DNA from: Paramylibacter kogurei
Lineage (GTDB): Bacteria > Pseudomonadota > Alphaproteobacteria > Rhodobacterales > Rhodobacteraceae
Direction of reading: 5' to 3'
DNA: 64,000 bases
NCBI RefSeq assembly: GCF_002742285.1
Contig: NZ_MDGM01000012.1
Span: forward strand, 620,001 to 684,000
The position numbers were made by a program, and so were the translations under genes. Of the stretch, positions 58,197-64,000 are shown in pieces; positions within the stretch are counted from its first letter, which is position 1, and every line of letters begins with the position of its first letter. The notes under the pieces are model-generated. The model ran no database searches. It was not told the DNA's origin and worked only from the letters and a program-made list of their open reading frames with translations.

Positions 58197-58391
58197 GCAT
58201 TTGGTTTGATTGCTGGTTAAATTGAACCCAGATTCGCGCTAAAACCCGCCGATCACAAAATTTGTCTTTAATAATCACATCTATTTGACAGGCTGTGCGC
58301 CAGTTAGACTTGCATTGTTGCGCAAACACTACAAATTATAGAACAGGCGCCAGTTTTGGCGCATCGAAGATGTTCCCAAGGAGGATATAAA

Positions 58392-59867
58392 GTGAAAAGC
58401 ATCGCGATTACTCGGTCTGATACGACCGACCACAGGCAGACATATTTAATCGGTGCGGTTCTGACGCTCGCGCTTTTGATGGCGCAAACGCTTGTTGCAC
58501 ATGCACGCGGCGCACCAGATAGCTTTGCCGATCTGGCAGAACGGCTCAGCCCATCCGTGGTGAACATCACGACGACAACAACGGTCACACAACGTGCAGA
58601 TCAACCGATGATGCCCCAAGTGCCAGAAGGTTCGCCATTTCGCGAGCTTTTCCCTGATTTGTTTGGCGGCCCAGACGGCCAAGCGCCATCACGCAAGGCA
58701 TCCGCACTTGGTTCTGGATTTGTGATTTCCGCAGACGGTTTTATCGTCACCAATAACCACGTGATCGACAAGGCCGATGAAATTATCATCGAATTTTTCG
58801 ATGGTAAAGAATTAGAGGCCACATTGGTTGGTCGCGATGAAAAAACCGATGTCGCGGTGTTAAAGGTCGAAGCCTCTGAACCGCTTCCATTCGTGACATT
58901 TGGCGACAGCGATGTATCGCGCGTTGGCGATTGGGTCATGGCCATTGGTAACCCACTGGGCCAAGGTTTCACCGTAACCAGCGGGATCATTTCCGCACGC
59001 AACCGATCATTGCGCGGCACTTATGATGATTACATCCAAACGGATGCTGCGATTAACCGTGGTAACTCTGGCGGGCCATTGTTCAACATGGATGGCAATG
59101 TTGTGGGCGTGAACACCGCAATCATTTCACCAACAGGTGGTTCCATCGGGCTTGGCTTTGCGATGTCATCAAATGTGGTGTCCAAAGTTGTTGCACAACT
59201 ACAAGAATTTGGCGAAACCCGCCGTGGTTGGTTGGGTGTGCGTATCCAAGACGTTGACGCAGAAATGGCCGATGCATTGGGTCTGGACAAGGTCGCAGGC
59301 GCATTGGTGTCTGACGTGCCAGAAGGCCCCGCAACAGAAGCAGGCATTTTAGCAGGCGATGTCATCTTGCAATTTGATGGCAAAGACATTGAAGACACAC
59401 GTGAATTGGTGCGCATCGTTGGCAATTCTGGTGTGGGTGATACCGTGCGTATGTTGATTTATCGTGACGGGAAAACCCAAACGGTCAAGGTTGTATTGGG
59501 CCGTCGTGAAGACGCCGAACGTGGCCAGGTTGTGCCTGCATCCGCTGATGCAACTGACACACCAGAAGAGTCTGAAAAATTGGGCATGACGCTTACTGCG
59601 ATCACACCAGAATTGCGTGAACGTTTGAAACTGGACAATAACGCCAAAGGTGTTGCGGTGATTTCTGTTGATGAAACCAAAGATGCCTTTGACAAAGGTA
59701 TCCGTTCTGGTGACATCATCGCAGAGGTTGGCCAAACACCAGTGTCCACACCAACAGAATTATCCGACATGTTCAAACAGGCGCGTGATTCAGGACGTAA
59801 ATCGGTGCTGTTATTGGTGCAACGCGATGGCAATCCACGCTTTGTGGCGCTGTCATTAGAAGAATAA
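58392..59867 (+). CDS. degP: DegP/MucD-type periplasmic serine protease
   Basis: This 491-residue Do-family protease has an N-terminal hydrophobic signal (about 18-38), a trypsin-like domain with the triad His123 (TNNHVID), Asp153 (KTDVAVLKV) and Ser226 (INRGNSGGPLFN), and two PDZ domains (about 255-355 and 390-485). It degrades or refolds misfolded envelope proteins. The start is a GTG at 58392, seven bases after AAGGAGG; a longer frame opens 12 codons earlier without such a site. It lies after hflKC, a recurring alphaproteobacterial order, and ends in its own terminator. Confidence 0.95.
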   Translation: MKSIAITRSDTTDHRQTYLIGAVLTLALLMAQTLVAHARGAPDSFADLAERLSPSVVNITTTTTVTQRADQPMMPQVPEGSPFRELFPDLFGGPDGQAPSRKASALGSGFVISADGFIVTNNHVIDKADEIIIEFFDGKELEATLVGRDEKTDVAVLKVEASEPLPFVTFGDSDVSRVGDWVMAIGNPLGQGFTVTSGIISARNRSLRGTYDDYIQTDAAINRGNSGGPLFNMDGNVVGVNTAIISPTGGSIGLGFAMSSNVVSKVVAQLQEFGETRRGWLGVRIQDVDAEMADALGLDKVAGALVSDVPEGPATEAGILAGDVILQFDGKDIEDTRELVRIVGNSGVGDTVRMLIYRDGKTQTVKVVLGRREDAERGQVVPASADATDTPEESEKLGMTLTAITPELRERLKLDNNAKGVAVISVDETKDAFDKGIRSGDIIAEVGQTPVSTPTELSDMFKQARDSGRKSVLLLVQRDGNPRFVALSLEE

Positions 59868-59935
59868 GCCAAGGTCAAATTTATAAAGACCGCGCAATTT
59901 GTTAACGCGCAAGTGCTAACAGATCACAATAAATA

Positions 59936-59967
59936 AACGCTGTCCGATTGATTTCGGGCAGCGTTTT
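59936..59967 (+). terminator. terminator of degP
   Basis: AACGCTG-x-CCGA pairs with TCGG-x-CAGCGTT around TTGATT and ends in TTTT after the stem. It lies about 70 bp after the degP stop. The rest of the 59868-60153 gap shows no gene. Confidence 0.8.
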
Positions 59968-60153
59968 GTCATTGCGCCACACATTATCTGACTTAGCTGC
60001 GATTGCTTTTCTGTCGCTGAAAGACAGCTTTGTTCACTCTTTCCAGAGTATTGGCGCGATCGTAGATTTTATGTAAAAATCCAATTACCGCCCCGCGGGC
60101 AGACATTTTTGTTGAAATGTTTGGTTCCAAGTTAAAGACATAAAGGAGATATT

Positions 60154-60789
60154 CTGATCGAAACTGTTTCTACCATAATTTTTGTTGGTGTCCTCCTTGC
60201 GATTCCTGTTTTCCTTGGGCGCTCTTTTCACCGTGCTGTCACAACACGAAAGCGCATTGAAAAAGAGGTGCCAAAACTGCACCATGCTTCAGGTCGCATT
60301 GTTGGCTTCACGAAAATAAAGTTTGCCTCAGAGAGCAGCTTTGCGGAGCATTATCCGATTGTTGAGTACGAGACCCATGAAAACGAAGTGATCTGGGCGG
60401 AAGCTCAACCCTGCAAGGAGGGTATGGTTGGCTTGAACACTGTTGTCGATATCATGTGTCGACCAGGCCGTGCACGGTCAGTCAGGATTGTACAAAGCCC
60501 GAACCAAACACAGGGTTTCATAACGCTTGAAAAGAACCTTGAAATCGTTCTGAGCCTTATCGGTATCGGCATCCTATTCGCCGTGGCAATTTGGTATCAT
60601 GGTTTTGCACTGCACATCCTAGGGCCGATTTTTATCATGTTGGTGTTCGGTTATGCATTGGGTCATCTGACGAAGAAGGGTTTCAGCAAGCGCGAAGAAC
60701 GATTGGATGCAAACCACTATCAAAGCATTTGTAATCGTCTTATCGCTGCGCAAGACAAAGGCAGTGTCCCTGCCAATCTGGCTGAATGA
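60154..60789 (+). CDS. membrane protein with DUF3592-like domain, apparent CTG start
   Basis: A GTG at 60268 gives 173 residues, but the frame is open back to a TAA at 60133. Within that stretch AAAGGAG (60142-60148) stands five bases before a CTG at 60154, and no ATG, GTG or TTG is available there. Starting at CTG adds 38 residues that form a clean membrane helix (TIIFVGVLLAIPVFLG) plus a basic stretch, giving 211 residues with three helices in all. The central part (GRIVGFTK to MCRPGRARSV) resembles DUF3592, with YPIVEYET and a conserved V.I.C.PG region. Function unknown. Composition and neighbours differ from the housekeeping genes before it. Confidence 0.65.
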   Translation: MIETVSTIIFVGVLLAIPVFLGRSFHRAVTTRKRIEKEVPKLHHASGRIVGFTKIKFASESSFAEHYPIVEYETHENEVIWAEAQPCKEGMVGLNTVVDIMCRPGRARSVRIVQSPNQTQGFITLEKNLEIVLSLIGIGILFAVAIWYHGFALHILGPIFIMLVFGYALGHLTKKGFSKREERLDANHYQSICNRLIAAQDKGSVPANLAE

Positions 60790-60925
60790 TCCGCTTTATC
60801 AAAATCAGCTTTAAACACTGGAAAAAATATAAATGTAACTGCTCGGTCGAAGGTTTCTATTGGAGAACGTTTTGTCGCCTACTGCTGTGAATATGTCAGA
60901 ATTTTCTGCGGACTTTTTGTTCGGG

Positions 60926-62062
60926 TTAACAAAAATCCGCAAAGATAAAATCATCTGCTGTGATGTCATCCGCATCCACCCCGCGCAGCTTGATTGAAAA
61001 ACCTTCGCCCGCAATTGTGATCAATGTTCCATTGCGCTGTTGGGTCAATTGCAATTCTTCGAAACCGCCAATGAAATCGGGCAGGGCGATAACATCCCCG
61101 TTGGCATCAAAATCACGGATCGTATCTTGACCATCGGTGTTTTGAAAAAACACGAATGTATCCTGTCCACGCCCGCCACGTAATACATCATCACCAGATC
61201 CCGCATTGATCAAATCATCGCCCGATCCACCAAAGATACGATCGTTGCCCGCATCACCTTGGATCGTGTCATTCCCTGCGCCGCCACGCAAAATATCATC
61301 GCCATTGCCTGCGAAAATCTGATCATCACCTGCATCGCCATGCAGCCGGTCATTGCCATGCCCTGAAATCAAAATATCATCACCCGCACCACCGCGCCCA
61401 AAATTGTTATCAGTTGCATTGCCAAATGTGATTTGATCCGCACCAGCACCCCCAAACAACTGGTTTTGCCCCGCATTGTCGATCAATTCATCATCACCAC
61501 GCCCGCCAAATATGCGATCATTCCCGTTGGAACCAACGGCAAAATCATCGCCCCCGCGCAAGTGAATTTCATTTGTTTCGCGATAATAACGCGGCTGATG
61601 TTCCAGATTGAAAGCATCCATTCCGTGGCCACCATAAAATGCGAAACCTTGTTGCGAGGCGATTTGTAAAATGCTCGGCGCGATATCAACAACCCAACCG
61701 CTTTGCCCATTTGCACCGATATTGTCATATGTGGCATCAAGGGTGATCGCGCCGTCAAATGCCAGTTGTCCAATGGCGATTTCTTGCCCTTGTTCCTGAC
61801 GATAAAGGGTCAGTTGATCCACATTTACGGATACGGTTTGTCCCAGATAAGCATTCGATACTGGCGCGCTAAACTCTGTGCGTATAATCAAATTGGTTCG
61901 ACCAAGGCTTTCTAAATTTTGCAAATCCTCAGCACCATTCAGCGCGACAAGCTGACCTGCATTATTCTGCGCTGATTGTGTAAACAATGCAGGTGACATT
62001 GTGATTTCGGTTGCCGTCAAAGTGTAAAAACCAGCATCTGTGCTGTGAAACGTCATTGCCAT
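60926..62062 (-). CDS. RTX-type calcium-binding secreted protein
   Basis: This 378-residue protein has an N-terminal beta-rich domain (about 1-165) and then roughly nine nonapeptide repeats of the GGxGxDxUx type (about 170-310; for example [36 protein letters not shown]), which bind Ca2+ as a beta-roll outside the cell. The C-terminus ([17 protein letters not shown] to the end) resembles the tail recognised by type I secretion. No signal peptide is present, as expected. Two ATGs (62062, 62056) are in frame; GGGG lies upstream. No type I secretion genes are in the window. The N-terminal domain is not recognised, so the activity is unknown. Confidence 0.85.
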   Translation of the reverse strand: MAMTFHSTDAGFYTLTATEITMSPALFTQSAQNNAGQLVALNGAEDLQNLESLGRTNLIIRTEFSAPVSNAYLGQTVSVNVDQLTLYRQEQGQEIAIGQLAFDGAITLDATYDNIGANGQSGWVVDIAPSILQIASQQGFAFYGGHGMDAFNLEHQPRYYRETNEIHLRGGDDFAVGSNGNDRIFGGRGDDELIDNAGQNQLFGGAGADQITFGNATDNNFGRGGAGDDILISGHGNDRLHGDAGDDQIFAGNGDDILRGGAGNDTIQGDAGNDRIFGGSGDDLINAGSGDDVLRGGRGQDTFVFFQNTDGQDTIRDFDANGDVIALPDFIGGFEELQLTQQRNGTLITIAGEGFSIKLRGVDADDITADDFIFADFC

Positions 62063-62285
62063 AACCCATACCCCTATGTGTTGATTGGGTTTAATTGTGA
62101 CAAATTTCCATAAAAATCAAACTAAACTATTCGGTTTGGTTAATGCGTAATCTATTATAATTAAACGAAAATTTTCGACAAATTGCATTGATCGCCCCGC
62201 GCGCTCACATCGACGTGTTTCACATCAAACCCCTCTGGGCAAAAAGCGCTGGAAATGGCAGGTTTGGCATATTACATAGATTTGA

Positions 62286-62632
<347 letters not shown>

Positions 62633-62633
<1 letters not shown>

Positions 62634-63352
62634 TGCGCATTGGGGTGAAAATATTTACCCCAATTCTGACATGTGCGGTTGCGCTTGGATTTGGCGCAGC
62701 ACAGGCTGATATTCTTGCCGCAAAATTTGTCGAACCCACCAAACGCTATGCGCATGCTGTTCTTGGCGACGATATCGAATATGGCGCATTGGAAGTGCGG
62801 GTTAAATCTGGGAAAAACCAAGAAACCCGCATTATTACCTTGCCCAAATCCCATGTTTTTGAAGACCTCACACCGCGCCTTGCCGATATGGATGGTGATG
62901 GCGATAACGAGGTTGTGGTGATCGAAACCGATGTACAACGCGGTGCAGCTCTTGCGATTTATGATGAAAATGGCAAGATCGCGGAAACACCGCATATCGG
63001 AACGTCTCACCGTTGGCTCGCCCCCGCTGGAATTGCCGATTTCAATGGCAATGGAAAAATGGATATCGCCTATGTTGATCGTCCACATTTGGCCAAGATC
63101 ATGCGGATCTGGGAATTTGATAATGGTCGGTTGAAAGAAATCGCCAAATTGCAGGGGCTAACAAACCATCGCATCGGCGAAGATTTTATATCTGGCGGCG
63201 TGCGTATCTGTGATGGACGCGCCGAAATCATCACGGCGGATTCTTCGTGGCAACGGATGCGTGCAACCTATTTCATTGGCGCAAACCTTACATCCAAAGA
63301 CATTGGCGCGTTGCGTGATAAACAAAGCCTGCAATCCGCGCTCAACTGCTAA
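62633..63352 (+). CDS. secreted FG-GAP/VCBS repeat protein
   Basis: This 239-residue protein starts with a signal peptide (about 1-25, ending GAAQA) and contains two or three FG-GAP-type repeats with calcium-binding loops: ADMDGDGDNEVVVIE near 84-98 and ADFNGNGKMDIAYVD near 134-148. The fold is a partial beta-propeller of the integrin type. Its role is unknown; such proteins are often exported and bind ligands or surfaces. It is translationally coupled to the ferredoxin by TAATG, an odd pairing since one is cytosolic and the other exported. Confidence 0.82.
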
Positions 63353-63451
63353 TCCATTTTGTATAAATATCCAAAACTGCAACCCGTCAACCACCATAAG
63401 GTTCAGGATCAGGCGATATCTGGCGTTTTGGATATTTAAAACATTTGGAGA

Positions 63452-64000
63452 TTAGAGCGCCCGCCAGCCGATATCCTTGCGATAAAAACCATCTGGCCAG
63501 TCTATTTTCGCAATTGTTTCATATGCAGCGTCACGTGCAGATTGAAGTGTTTCACCACGCGCCGTGATATTTAATACCCGTCCACCATTGGCAAGAACTG
63601 TCGTGCCATCGGATTTGGTGCCGGCGTGGAATATATGCAATTTGGTTTCGTTGTTCAGCCCTTCAAGCCCCTTGATCGCGCTCCCCTTGGCATATGAACC
63701 AGGATATCCATTTGCCGCCATCACAATTGTAAGCGCATGATCATCCGCCCAATTGATTTGGAATTGATCCAATTGACCCTTGGCACAGGCAAGCATCGCA
63801 TCAAGCGCTTGCGCGCCAAGGCGCATCATCAACACCTGACATTCAGGATCGCCAAAGCGTACGTTATATTCCACAAGACGAGGTTGCCCATCCTTGATCA
63901 TAAAACCCGCATAAAGCACACCTTGGTATGGCGTGCCACGACGCGCCATTTCATCGACGGTGGGTTGCACAATTTCAACCAGTGCTTTTTGTGTGACCGC
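63452..64000 (-). CDS. purD: phosphoribosylamine-glycine ligase, C-terminal part (cut by window end)
   Basis: The minus-strand frame is open to the last base, so the gene continues outside the window. The 182 visible residues are the ATP-grasp B and C domains of GAR synthetase: QGVLYAGFMIKDGQPRLVEYNVRFGDPECQVLMMRL, here spread over about 27-62, holds the metal-binding Glu/Asn of the grasp site, and VVMAANGYPGSYAKGSAIKG-like VMAANGYPGSY and ARGETLQSARDAAYE follow. The enzyme joins phosphoribosylamine and glycine in purine synthesis. The 99-bp gap to the FG-GAP gene shows nothing notable. Confidence 0.95.
   Translation of the reverse strand, partial: AVTQKALVEIVQPTVDEMARRGTPYQGVLYAGFMIKDGQPRLVEYNVRFGDPECQVLMMRLGAQALDAMLACAKGQLDQFQINWADDHALTIVMAANGYPGSYAKGSAIKGLEGLNNETKLHIFHAGTKSDGTTVLANGGRVLNITARGETLQSARDAAYETIAKIDWPDGFYRKDIGWRAL

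Noticed and set aside
61190..61560. Regular repeats as a CRISPR array or satellite
   Set aside because: They are codon-level repeats of RTX nonapeptides inside a coding gene.

Overview
The window looks like a chromosomal, housekeeping-rich piece of a marine Rhodobacterales (Roseobacter-like) alphaproteobacterium with G+C somewhat below 50 % (judged by eye, not computed). Family-level pointers are a PccR-type short-chain acyl-CoA regulator divergent from pccB, the propionate/methylmalonyl-CoA genes in one run, a hisB-hisH / DUF2147 / hisA-hisF-hisE cluster, a DUF2842 gene after purA, and rpiA-gor and hflK-hflC-degP runs. I see no insertion sequence, prophage or CRISPR array. Genes are packed tightly, many with ATGA, TAATG or abutting-stop junctions.

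Layout. 1-7.1 kb: the end of a 5-formyl-THF cyclo-ligase gene, a YmdB-type phosphoesterase, an SLC13 permease, yebC, and the proton-translocating transhydrogenase pntA-pntB. 7.1-14.8 kb: an alpha/beta hydrolase and a 37-codon membrane microprotein, then a choline-sulfate/choline to glycine betaine cluster (betC, betI, a short divergent BCCT-like carrier, betB, betA). 14.8-28.5 kb: an MFS exporter and pccR on the minus strand, then pccB, small unknown genes, pccA, methylmalonyl-CoA mutase and prpE. These would take propionate through propionyl-CoA and (2S)-methylmalonyl-CoA to succinyl-CoA; the epimerase is not in the window. A soluble hybrid kinase with a C-terminal HPt domain and a REC-HTH regulator follow directly.

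28.5-36 kb: a SPOR-domain protein, a DUF6165/TPR-glycosyltransferase pair, mgtE, a 623-aa protein that looks like a GspL/PilM-type N-terminus joined to a PilP-like C-terminus, a CoA-binding protein and a YHS protein. 36-45.4 kb: rlmB, tRNA-Tyr(GUA), a nucleotide-diphospho-sugar-transferase-like protein, histidine biosynthesis genes around a secreted DUF2147 protein, a DadA-like oxidase divergent from a LysR regulator, and a DegT-family aminotransferase. 45.5-58.1 kb: terB, pyrG, secG, a secreted unknown, purA, DUF2842, a very acidic unknown, thiamine pyrophosphokinase, L-serine dehydratase, rpiA-gor and hflK-hflC. 58.1-64 kb: degP, a membrane protein that seems to start with CTG, an RTX calcium-binding protein, a 2Fe-2S ferredoxin, an FG-GAP protein and the end of purD.

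The most interesting non-coding signal is a TTTGCAAA-type palindrome in the pccR-pccB control region that recurs in three other gaps: upstream of pntAB, over the prpE stop codon just before the hybrid kinase gene, and upstream of the DUF2147 gene. This suggests, without proving, that a PccR-type regulon reaches beyond pccB. Other notable items are an intrinsic terminator nested in an otherwise coupled ORF between pccB and pccA, the soluble phosphorelay attached to the propionate genes, the short BCCT protein, the GspL/PilP-like fusion, the CTG start, and four convergent gene pairs whose stop codons touch or overlap.
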